Assembly (NCBI GenBank): GCA_910584235.1
Contig: CAJTZD010000001.1
Span: 1-64,000, forward strand
From: an uncultured Acetatifactor sp.
GTDB lineage: Bacteria > Bacillota > Clostridia > Lachnospirales > Lachnospiraceae
DNA length: 64,000 nucleotides
Direction: 5' to 3'
Below, one piece after another: positions 34,505 through 42,412 of this stretch. Under the pieces are notes generated by a model. It ran no database searches and had not been told where the DNA came from. It was given only the letters and a program-made list of their open reading frames with translations. Positions within the stretch are counted from its first letter, which is position 1, and each line of letters starts with the position of its first letter. A program made the position numbers and the translations under genes.

Positions 34505-35944
34505 ATGAGATTTGCAGATAAACTCTTTCTGACCATGACCGCTCTGCTGACGGGGATGTTTGCGCTGTTCGGCACATGGATGCTCTCCTTGGATTTCTCC
34601 CAGCTGCTGAATAAGGAGATTGAACAGGGAAATAATGACAGCCGTACATTCCATTTTCTTTTTGAGATGGGCTATCAGTCCACGGAGGAATTGGGGGAGG
34701 ATTATGCCATCAGCAAGACCCTGAACAGCATCGTGACCAGCGTGGAGCGGGACGGACGGCATATGTTTGTCATGCGGGATGACGGCACACGCTTTTACGG
34801 GGGCGAGTATCTGGAGAGTATGGGCTTTGCGGAGGAGGTGGACAGCCTGATAGGGACGCTGGACACCGCAGAGGATCCGGGCAGCAGTATCCGCAACATC
34901 AGCATCCGACGGATTGACGGCAACTATTATATGTTTGCCATCACCATGTCGGCCATTGCAGACAGCAACGTGTATCTGGGGATGTGTAAGGAACTGACGG
35001 ATATCTACAGCGCCAGAGGAAACCTCCTGTCCCGGTACCGCATTGCGCTTCTGTGTCTGCTGTCTGCAGGCGGCGTGGGAATTTATCTGCTTTCCCGCTA
35101 CATCACACATCCCATCAGCAGTCTGGGGCGGCTGGCCAGCAGGATCGCCGACGGGGACTATACGCTGCGCTCCCAGAACAAGAGCGGCGATGAAATCGGA
35201 GCCCTTGCCCGGGACTTTAACCGGATGGCTGATCGTCTGGTGGAGGAGATGCAGATTAAAATCCGGGAGGCAAAGCAAAAGGAGGATTTCACTGCCGCCT
35301 TTGCCCATGAATTAAAGACGCCTCTGACTTCTATCATAGGCTATGCGGACATGCTCAATTCCCTGAAGCTTTCGGAGGAAGAATGCCATGACGCCTATTT
35401 TTATATTTACAGCCAGGGTAAGCGCCTGGAAAGCCTGTCCCATAAGCTGCTGGAGCTGGTGAGCATGGATAAGAATCCCATTATTTTCCGGCCCATACCT
35501 ACCAAGGAGCTGGAGCAGAACCTGCGCATTACCATGCGTCCCGTTTGGAAGCAGCGGGGCGTGCGGGGAAAGGTGGAAATGGAAAAGGCTGTGATTCAGG
35601 GAGATGCGGAGCTGCTCTTGTCGCTGCTGTACAATCTCATGGACAATGCGGTAAAGGCGATGGATAAGGGGGATGAGAGCTTCATGCTTATGAAAGGAAC
35701 CTGCCTGAAAGACTTTTACGAGATTAAGGTGGTGGACAACGGCAGGGGCATTCCCGAGGAGGAAATCAGCCGTATCACGGAGGCATTTTACATGGTGGAC
35801 AAGTCCCGTTCCAGAAAAGAGGGCGGCGCAGGCATCGGAATGGCCCTGTGCCAGAAAATCATCCAGCTCCACAACGGCACTATGGTGGTGCAGAGCAGAT
35901 TAGGCGAGGGTACGGTCATCAAGATCACTTTCCCGAGAGGGTAA
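34505..35944 (+). CDS. Sensor histidine kinase
   Basis: A 479-residue membrane kinase. One helix lies at residues about 10-30 and another near 178-200, enclosing an extracellular sensor of about 145 residues. HAMP follows (YITHPISSLGRLASRIADGDYTL), then HisKA with phospho-acceptor His268 (AFAHELKTPLTS) and HATPase with NLMDNAVKAM, DNGRGIP and GGAGIGMALC. It pairs with the OmpR-type regulator 22 bases upstream. The stimulus is unknown. Confidence 0.94.
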   Translation: MRFADKLFLTMTALLTGMFALFGTWMLSLDFSQLLNKEIEQGNNDSRTFHFLFEMGYQSTEELGEDYAISKTLNSIVTSVERDGRHMFVMRDDGTRFYGGEYLESMGFAEEVDSLIGTLDTAEDPGSSIRNISIRRIDGNYYMFAITMSAIADSNVYLGMCKELTDIYSARGNLLSRYRIALLCLLSAGGVGIYLLSRYITHPISSLGRLASRIADGDYTLRSQNKSGDEIGALARDFNRMADRLVEEMQIKIREAKQKEDFTAAFAHELKTPLTSIIGYADMLNSLKLSEEECHDAYFYIYSQGKRLESLSHKLLELVSMDKNPIIFRPIPTKELEQNLRITMRPVWKQRGVRGKVEMEKAVIQGDAELLLSLLYNLMDNAVKAMDKGDESFMLMKGTCLKDFYEIKVVDNGRGIPEEEISRITEAFYMVDKSRSRKEGGAGIGMALCQKIIQLHNGTMVVQSRLGEGTVIKITFPRG

Positions 35945-35950
35945 GGTTCT

Positions 35951-37288
35951 GTGAAAGGGGAACATCCGGTTATGGCAGACAGAACGGCGGAAAATGGGAA
36001 GATGAACAGGATGGAGAGAGGGACAGCTCCGAAAAAGGGGACGGCATATGGGAGAAGAGCATTCCAGGGGGAAAAGATATTCCACGAAAGAGCGGCATGC
36101 CATGGAAGAGGAGCATTCCGCACAAGAAAAACATTCCGCCGAAAGGATACAGTTCATGGAAAGCGTATAAGTTCCGGCATAAGTTTTGGCCCCGGAAAGG
36201 AAAGCCCCGCAAAAACCAAGGCCCGGAGTCGAGTGACGCAAAGCAGGCCGCTCAGATATTACGCGGTCATTTTTTCCACGCTTGCCCTGCTTGTAACGGC
36301 TGCTTTTTTCGCCCCGCAGATTCTGTTTCAGGTGCAGGATGCCATACTGTGTAAGGATACCGTCCTGACCCAACAGGAAAGTCTGAATGTAGAGGCCCTC
36401 AGCACCACTTATGAAAAGTCCCTGCGCACCAGGATGCAGCATTATGCGGAGGGACTGTCGGAAAATCGTACCTTTTACACCACTTCCCAGAATCTTACGG
36501 TGACAAGCGAGGTGCGGGAATATATCTATTCCGACAAGGGATTGTTCAGCCAGCAGGTTAGCAGCTTTGCTGAGCAAAATATGCTGCCCTGGTATATCTG
36601 GGAGCAGGACTATACCATTCTGCGCTGGAAGCAGTATGTGATTTACAGCGATGATTTTTCGGAGGGCGTGAATTTCATTCTCTGGTATGTGGAGATGCAG
36701 GATCAGAACGGATACGTAGTAAAGCTTCTGTCAGACGCGGAGGATGGCACCATATATGCTCTTAAGACAGAGGGAAAGAGTTATACAATCTCAGACGGAA
36801 ACGAGAGTCAGGCAACGGAAGTCGGTGTAGTAGTGGATGGAACTCGCTATATTGATGAGCTTTTCTGGAACGATCATGCCGCCACGCAGATTTGGGGTAT
36901 GCTTGCCTACAATTACGATTGCCTGGACGACAGCGAGATAAAAGATTTTCATATCCTGGTGGGTGAATACGGCTGGACAGGAGGATATATGAGCAGCGAT
37001 GGATATGATGAGAGATATGTGTATGATGAGGCCGATCGGAAGCGGAAAGATATCATAAACAGCGATATTCTGGCCCGCTATGAAGCCGGGAGTACGTTTC
37101 CGGAAAAGGTCCGCTATTATATGGAGGACGATAATAAGGTGATCTTCCAGCTTCCTTACGGAGAGGCCAGGCTGGATGTAATGCTGGAGATTTCGGTTGA
37201 CGAGGACTCCGGGTCATATATATACGATTATCCTGATATGAAAATAGGCATACGCCAGATTTATGAAATGATACCGGAATTTGCATAA
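35951..37288 (+). CDS. Unknown membrane-anchored extracytoplasmic protein with repeat-bearing N-terminus
   Basis: About 445 residues from the GTG at 35951; the ATG at 35972 (after AAAGGGG) is an equally plausible start. The first 100 residues are Arg/Lys-rich and low in complexity, partly built from the 18-base repeat at 36059-36138. One membrane helix follows (about 105-127, YYAVIFSTLALLVTAAFFA), then a soluble outer domain of about 315 residues rich in aromatic and acidic residues. I recognise no family. It follows the two-component genes by 6 bases, so it may modulate the kinase or be its main target. The N-terminal part may be recently acquired sequence. Confidence 0.65.
   Translation: MKGEHPVMADRTAENGKMNRMERGTAPKKGTAYGRRAFQGEKIFHERAACHGRGAFRTRKTFRRKDTVHGKRISSGISFGPGKESPAKTKARSRVTQSRPLRYYAVIFSTLALLVTAAFFAPQILFQVQDAILCKDTVLTQQESLNVEALSTTYEKSLRTRMQHYAEGLSENRTFYTTSQNLTVTSEVREYIYSDKGLFSQQVSSFAEQNMLPWYIWEQDYTILRWKQYVIYSDDFSEGVNFILWYVEMQDQNGYVVKLLSDAEDGTIYALKTEGKSYTISDGNESQATEVGVVVDGTRYIDELFWNDHAATQIWGMLAYNYDCLDDSEIKDFHILVGEYGWTGGYMSSDGYDERYVYDEADRKRKDIINSDILARYEAGSTFPEKVRYYMEDDNKVIFQLPYGEARLDVMLEISVDEDSGSYIYDYPDMKIGIRQIYEMIPEFA
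36059..36138 (+). repeat. 18-bp tandem repeat, five units
   Basis: Copies of GCATTCCA-like octamers start at 36059, 36077, 36095, 36113 and 36131, exactly 18 bases apart, separated by purine-rich decamers. Being a multiple of three, the array keeps the frame of the gene that contains it and also opens a second frame. Confidence 0.75.
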
Positions 37289-37342
37289 AAAGCCCTTTGT
37301 ACCAATATATTTAGAGAAACGGCAGGTTTACAAGAGGTTTTT

Positions 37343-38884
37343 GTGGATATAAGGTACAGGATTTTTTGCATGGCTGCTGACTCCGTCATTGCTGACCCTG
37401 TTTTTCTCATGGGAAGCGGGAACGCGGTCTCCGATTTCATCGCATGGCTGGACGACCTGGTCTGGGGTCCGTGGATGCTGGCGCTTCTTTTGGGATGCGG
37501 GTGTTATCTGACGGTTCGGATGGACTTTTTCCCTGTCAAAAACCTAGGGTTCGCCCTAAAATGCGCTTTGGGGATGGAAGGCGGGAAAAAGGGACGCGGA
37601 AAGAACGGTTCCGGCAACAGGGAGGGCAAGGCGGGCGGCAAGATATCTTCCCTCTCCTCCCTGACAACGGAACTTGCCACCACCTTAGGGATAGGGAACA
37701 TCATAGGCGTGGCCTCGGCCATGGTGCTGGGCGGACCCGGGGCGCTGTTCTGGATGGTGGTCACCAGCATCATAGGGCTGGCCACGAAGCTTGCGGAGAG
37801 CATGCTGGCGGTAAAGTACAGGGGGCACAACGACAGGGGGGAGATTGCGGGAGGCCCCATGTACACTTGTCTGCATGGATTCCCCAATAAGCGCATGGGC
37901 AAAGCGCTGGGGCTGCTGTTCGCCCTGTTTGCGGTGACCGCCTCTTTCGGCATGGGGAACATGACCCAGTCCAATTCCATCGCGGACGCCCTGTGGGTGG
38001 CTTTTCAGGTGCCAAAGGCAAAGACAGGGCTTTATCTCACCATCCTAACCGTGCTGGTGGTCATCGGCGGCATCGGCGTTATCGGCAAAGTGACCCGGGT
38101 GCTGGTGCCCTTTATGGGGGTGTTCTATCTGTGCGGTGCCTTTGTCGTGATCCTGGTGCACTGGCGCAATGTCCCGGTGGCGCTGGGCGGGATTCTCACG
38201 GCGGCACTCTGTCCCCGGGCCGTGTCCGGCGGCCTCTTTGGCAGCGTCACCGTGTCCGCGTTCCAGTCCCTGCGCTGGGGCGTCTCCAGGGGGATTTTTT
38301 CCAATGAGGCCGGGCTGGGAGCCTCGGGCATCACGGCCGCGGCCGCGGACACGGAGGACTACATAAAGCAGGGCTGCATCAGCATGACTGGGGTGTTCCT
38401 GGACACAGTGGTAGTGTGCACCATTACGGGGCTGGCCTTTGCGGCGTCCGGCGTGCTGGGCACTACGGACGCAAGCGGGCGTCCCCTCACCGGCACGGCC
38501 TTGACTTTGGCGGCTTTCCGCACCGCTTTGGGGGACTGGGGCGGGAGCTTTATCAGTGTCTGCATCGCGCTGTTCGCCTTTGCCACGGTGATCGGCTGGG
38601 CTTATCAGGGGGAGAAGGCTTTTGAATTCCTGATGGGGGGCAGGACGAAGTACAATCTTTGGTATCGGTTCGCCTATGGGCTGACGGCATTTCTGGGGTG
38701 CATCTGTTCCCTGGAAACCGTATGGAATTTCTCGGATATCTGCAATGCCCTCATGGCGGTGCCCAATCTCATCTGCGTGCTGGCGCTGTCGGGCAGGGCC
38801 TGTAAGGAGATACGGGATTATCCCGTGCCGGAGGGAAAAGGGCGGAACGCGGGAAAAGCGGTTGAAAAGAAAACATATACATGA
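37343..38884 (+). CDS. Alanine/glycine:cation symporter (AGCS) family protein
   Basis: A 513-residue AGCS transporter (AgcS/DagA type) that imports small neutral amino acids with sodium. Typical segments are TELATTLGIGNIIGVASAMVLGGPGALFWM, GGPMYTCL, MGNMTQSNSIADAL, SNEAGLGASGITAAAA and FAFATVIGWAYQGEKAFEFLMG. Long segments are quoted in parts; each is a recognised family block. A Gly/Lys-rich loop (about 78-95, KKGRGKNGSGNREGKAGGK) is an uncommon insert. Start 37343 is a GTG with AAGAGG 5 bases upstream; ATG 37370 is an alternative. It may be driven by the two-component system upstream. Confidence 0.9.
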   Translation: MDIRYRIFCMAADSVIADPVFLMGSGNAVSDFIAWLDDLVWGPWMLALLLGCGCYLTVRMDFFPVKNLGFALKCALGMEGGKKGRGKNGSGNREGKAGGKISSLSSLTTELATTLGIGNIIGVASAMVLGGPGALFWMVVTSIIGLATKLAESMLAVKYRGHNDRGEIAGGPMYTCLHGFPNKRMGKALGLLFALFAVTASFGMGNMTQSNSIADALWVAFQVPKAKTGLYLTILTVLVVIGGIGVIGKVTRVLVPFMGVFYLCGAFVVILVHWRNVPVALGGILTAALCPRAVSGGLFGSVTVSAFQSLRWGVSRGIFSNEAGLGASGITAAAADTEDYIKQGCISMTGVFLDTVVVCTITGLAFAASGVLGTTDASGRPLTGTALTLAAFRTALGDWGGSFISVCIALFAFATVIGWAYQGEKAFEFLMGGRTKYNLWYRFAYGLTAFLGCICSLETVWNFSDICNALMAVPNLICVLALSGRACKEIRDYPVPEGKGRNAGKAVEKKTYT

Positions 38885-38955
38885 TATGATAGGTGGGAAT
38901 CCGTGATTGCCGGGCTAAAAAAGGCTCATTTACCGTAAGCGACAGGAGGGAACGT

Positions 38956-39663
38956 ATGCGTATAGCCATTGTAGAGGATGAAGAGGTACACAGCAGCCTG
39001 CTTCACCGGTATATTTTGGCATGGGGAACGGCGCGGGGAAAAGCCATCCGCGTGCAGGTCTACGTAAGGGCGGAAAACTTCCTGTTTGACTTAGAGGACC
39101 ATGCACCGGATGCGGTATTTGCGGACATACAGATGCCAGGAATGAACGGCATGGAAATGGTTCACAGGCTTCGGGAAAAGGACAGCCAAATGCCGGTTAT
39201 TTTTACGACAGGACTGTCTGATTATCTCCAGGAGGGGTATGAAGTCCAGGCGCTGCATTATCTGCTGAAGCCTATAACAGAGGAAAAAGTGTTTGCATGC
39301 ATGGACAGGATCTGCACCCGGAAAGACACCAGAAAGCTGTATACCGTAAAGACCTGTGACGGCATGGCCAGACTGGATCTGAACGCGGTCAATTATTGCG
39401 AGGCGGAGGGGCATTATGCAAGATTTCTGATGACGGACGGGCAGGAAATCCGGGTGATCAAGAGCATTTCAGATCTGGAGAAAGAGCTGTCGGGAAATGC
39501 CTTTGTCAAATGCCATCGCTGCTACCTGTGTAATCTGGAAAATGTAAGGCAGATTATGGAGGACAGCGTCATTTTTGACAATGGGGCTCTGGCGCCGGTG
39601 AGCAGGAGGCTGTACAGGGAGTTGAATCGGAAATTCATAGAGCATTACAGGCAGGGAGGCTGA
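38956..39663 (+). CDS. LytTR-family response regulator
   Basis: A 235-residue regulator with an N-terminal receiver (acidic residues at 7-9, phospho-acceptor Asp57 in FADIQMPGMNG, Lys in YLLKP) and a C-terminal LytTR DNA-binding domain (about 135-230; VNYCEAEGHYARF and FVKCHRCYLCNLENV). LytTR regulators usually control peptide signalling, bacteriocins or cell-wall traits. The start at 38956 has an ACAGGAGGG site. It is followed after one base by the GHKL kinase and then by an ABC exporter pair, which it may regulate. Confidence 0.94.
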   Translation: MRIAIVEDEEVHSSLLHRYILAWGTARGKAIRVQVYVRAENFLFDLEDHAPDAVFADIQMPGMNGMEMVHRLREKDSQMPVIFTTGLSDYLQEGYEVQALHYLLKPITEEKVFACMDRICTRKDTRKLYTVKTCDGMARLDLNAVNYCEAEGHYARFLMTDGQEIRVIKSISDLEKELSGNAFVKCHRCYLCNLENVRQIMEDSVIFDNGALAPVSRRLYRELNRKFIEHYRQGG

Positions 39664-39664
39664 G

Positions 39665-40471
39665 ATGACAGTTCTTTGGATAGCATCGGGAGCTGCCGCC
39701 CTTTTTGGGCTGCTGCTTGGCGTAAAAGCTTATCTTATAAGGCTGGTGGACAGACGGATCGGCAATTACCAGAGCGATCTCCTGGAAAGGCATTGTGAGG
39801 AAGTAGAAAACATGTACAGACAGACTCGGGGCTGGCGGCATGATTATCACAATCACATACAGACCATGAAAGCATATCTGACCATGGGAGAGACGGAGCG
39901 TCTGGGAAAGTATCTTGACAGGCTGGACCAGGATCTGACTACGGTGGATACGGTGGTCAAGACGGGGAATGTGATGATTGATGCCGTGCTGAACAGTAAG
40001 CTGTCTCTGGCGAAAGCCAGGAACATCAGGGTAGAGGCGAAAGCCAAGGTTCCGGTAAATCTGGAAATTTCGGAGATTGATCTGTCGCTGATTATCGGCA
40101 ATCTGATGGATAATGCCATGGAAGCCTGCCTGCAGATCCGGGAGGAAGAGAAGCGTTTTATCAGGATCTATATGGATGTGATGAAAGGGCAGCTGTATCT
40201 CTATGTGATGAACGCCGTGAATGGACGCCCCCAAAAGAGGCGTAAGGAGAGCCGTCAGGATGAGGCTTTTCGGGGAGGGCTTTATCCGGAAGAAAATTTG
40301 CAGGAGAAAAGCCGGCCTGCGGAATATCTCTCCACGAAAAAAGGCAGGGTTCACGGCTTTGGGCTGATGCGGGTCGACCGGGTAGTGAAGAGGCATAAAG
40401 GGTATATTGACAGGCAGAATGAGGAAAATGTATTTGCCACAGAGATCTTGCTGCCACTGGTGCACGAATGA
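39665..40471 (+). CDS. GHKL-domain sensor histidine kinase (AgrC-like, short)
   Basis: A 268-residue kinase. It has a single N-terminal helix (residues 3-22) instead of the six or seven of AgrC, so little sensing surface is exposed. The phospho-acceptor His59 is in RHDYHNHIQTMKAYL, and the ATP-binding GHKL domain has LIIGNLMDNAMEAC and HGFGLMRVDRVVKRHKG. A lysine- and arginine-rich insert (about 195-235) breaks the GHKL domain before the final G box. Partner of the LytTR regulator. The last bases of the gene form the left arm of a terminator. Confidence 0.9.
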   Translation: MTVLWIASGAAALFGLLLGVKAYLIRLVDRRIGNYQSDLLERHCEEVENMYRQTRGWRHDYHNHIQTMKAYLTMGETERLGKYLDRLDQDLTTVDTVVKTGNVMIDAVLNSKLSLAKARNIRVEAKAKVPVNLEISEIDLSLIIGNLMDNAMEACLQIREEEKRFIRIYMDVMKGQLYLYVMNAVNGRPQKRRKESRQDEAFRGGLYPEENLQEKSRPAEYLSTKKGRVHGFGLMRVDRVVKRHKGYIDRQNEENVFATEILLPLVHE

Positions 40472-40491
40472 AACCATTCGTGCATTTTTTT
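40461..40491 (+). terminator. Terminator overlapping the end of the kinase gene
   Basis: Perfect stem TGCACGAATG / CATTCGTGCA with loop AAAC and seven T. The T-run also provides the first T of the -35 box of the next promoter. Confidence 0.85.
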
Positions 40492-40518
40492 GTCAGGGAG
40501 CGGCGCAGATGCTATAAT
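40490..40518 (+). promoter_or_regulatory. Promoter of the ABC exporter pair
   Basis: TTGTCA at 40490-40495, a 17-base spacer and a perfect TATAAT at 40513-40518. Confidence 0.7.
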
Positions 40519-40577
40519 GAAACCGCAATGCAGATTTTATTACCAAGGCTAAGACAAGAGAGTAAGGAGGACGGATC

Positions 40578-42410
40578 TTGAAACAGGCAGAATCCCGGTA
40601 TGAGAAGCACTACAATATTTTTCAGAACATAGGTTATTATTTCGGATATTACAGACGCAGTGTCCCGGTTTTTCTGTGGCTGTGTCTTGTAGAAATCGTG
40701 TTTGGCGCGGTAAGTCCCCTTTTCGGGATTTATCTTCCCAAGCTGGCGGTAGATCTGGTGACAAGCGGAGTCACCATGCAGAGGATATGGCTGACCATTG
40801 GGATATTCGGGGGACTGCTATTATGCGTCCGCGTAGCGGCAACGGCCAGCGAAAGGGGGAAATATTATCTGTACAATACCAGGCGCAACGAACTGCTGGC
40901 AAAGATATTTCTGAAAACGCTCCGGATTCCCTACCGTCATATGGAGGAGGGAGAGACCAAAGAACTATACTGGAAAGCCATTAGAATTGTAAATCAGGGA
41001 GATTGGTGCGCCCTGCACAAATTGACCTATGGAACCATCAGTATGATCCAAAATGTGCTGAGTTTCTTTCTGTACAGCACTGTACTGAGCTTCTTAAACC
41101 CTTTTATGGCCGCCTTGCTGATGCTGCTGGCCCTGGCCCAGTATGCCATCAACATCCGCAAAATAAAGTATATGGAGCGGTTTCGGGACGAGGATGCGGA
41201 GCTTGGAAAAAAGAAATCTTATCTTTTTTACAGCGCTATGGGCAATCAGAACGCTGCCAAGGATATCAGAATCTTTGGAATGCAGAGGTGGCTTAACAAA
41301 GAGAAAGATATTCTGCTGGACTGGACAAAGAAGCTGGCGCAGAAGAAGAACAGGGCGGAATACCTCTACTGGCAGCTGGGCAGCCTGCTGAACCTGGGGC
41401 GGGACATCTTTGCCTATGGATATCTTTTGCGGGAGGTGCTTGAGGGCACGGTGAATCCGGGAGAGTTTGTACTGTACTTCGGAGCGATCACCGGGTTTTC
41501 CGGCTTTGTGGGAAGCATCATGAACAGCCTGGCCAACCTGCGCGGCGGTTCTCTGGAGACGAATTATTACAGATCCTATATGGAGCTGCCGGAGGAGGAC
41601 AGGAAGACAGGACAGAGGCATATTTCGGAGCTGCCTCAGCCAATGTCCATAGAGTTTCGGAATGTTTCCTTTTCCTATGACAAATCGGCAAAGATACTTG
41701 ATCATTTTAATTTGAAGATTAACGCTGGGGAAAAGCTGGCTCTGGTAGGAGTCAATGGGGCGGGGAAGACCACCTTTGTGAAGCTTCTCACCGGTATGTA
41801 CGAGCCGGATGAGGGAAGCATCCTTATAGGAGGCGTGGATCGAAACGAATTTCCCAGGGAGGAACTTTACCGTTTGTTCTCCGCGGTCTTCCAGGAGCCC
41901 TTTCTCCTTCCGGTGACAGTGGGGGAGAATCTGACCTTTGAGGCACAGTACGACAGCCAAAGGGCGTGGAAAGCGTTGGAGGATGCGGATCTTGCGGAAC
42001 GGTTCCGTGAGAAAGGAGTGACTATGGACACTTTCTTTTACACGGATATGGATGAGAGCGGAATGGAGCTGTCCGGGGGAGAGACCCAGCGGTTTTTATT
42101 GGCCAGGGCTTTGTACAAGGACGGGCCGGTTCTGGTGCTGGACGAGCCTACGGCGGCGTTAGACCCTATCTCGGAATCGGAGATCTACGACAAGTATGCC
42201 AGGTATTCTGAGAATAAGACGGCAATCTTTATCTCCCACAGACTTGCCAGCACGCGGTTTTCCGACCGGATCGTGCTGTTGGGAGAGGGCGGCATCCTGG
42301 AAGAGGGAAGTCATCAGGAACTGATGGAGAAAAAAGGCACTTATGCGGAGATGTTCCAGGTACAGAGCCGCTATTATGCCGGAAATAAGCTGGAGAAGGA
42401 GGTGTTTTAG
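40578..42410 (+). CDS. ABC exporter, transmembrane plus ATPase, subunit 1
   Basis: A 610-residue half-transporter starting with TTG (AAGGAGG 7 bases upstream). A six-helix membrane domain (about 25-330) is followed by an ATPase with Walker A GVNGAGKTTF, Q-loop VFQEPF, signature LSGGETQRFL, Walker B VLVLDEP and switch His in FISHRL. All catalytic motifs are standard. It forms a heterodimer with the next gene product, two bases downstream. Substrate unknown: peptide, lipid or drug are all possible. Confidence 0.92.
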   Translation: MKQAESRYEKHYNIFQNIGYYFGYYRRSVPVFLWLCLVEIVFGAVSPLFGIYLPKLAVDLVTSGVTMQRIWLTIGIFGGLLLCVRVAATASERGKYYLYNTRRNELLAKIFLKTLRIPYRHMEEGETKELYWKAIRIVNQGDWCALHKLTYGTISMIQNVLSFFLYSTVLSFLNPFMAALLMLLALAQYAINIRKIKYMERFRDEDAELGKKKSYLFYSAMGNQNAAKDIRIFGMQRWLNKEKDILLDWTKKLAQKKNRAEYLYWQLGSLLNLGRDIFAYGYLLREVLEGTVNPGEFVLYFGAITGFSGFVGSIMNSLANLRGGSLETNYYRSYMELPEEDRKTGQRHISELPQPMSIEFRNVSFSYDKSAKILDHFNLKINAGEKLALVGVNGAGKTTFVKLLTGMYEPDEGSILIGGVDRNEFPREELYRLFSAVFQEPFLLPVTVGENLTFEAQYDSQRAWKALEDADLAERFREKGVTMDTFFYTDMDESGMELSGGETQRFLLARALYKDGPVLVLDEPTAALDPISESEIYDKYARYSENKTAIFISHRLASTRFSDRIVLLGEGGILEEGSHQELMEKKGTYAEMFQVQSRYYAGNKLEKEVF

Positions 42411-42412
42411 TA

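Noticed and set aside
36059..36138. CRISPR array
   Set aside because: The unit is only 18 bases, the intervals are not unique spacers but a purine-rich part of the unit, and no cas genes are near.
35848..36354. Separate 168-residue ORF overlapping the kinase and unknown membrane-protein genes
   Set aside because: It is opened by the 18-base repeat, whose length is a multiple of three, leaving more than one frame free of stops; no ribosome site or family match.
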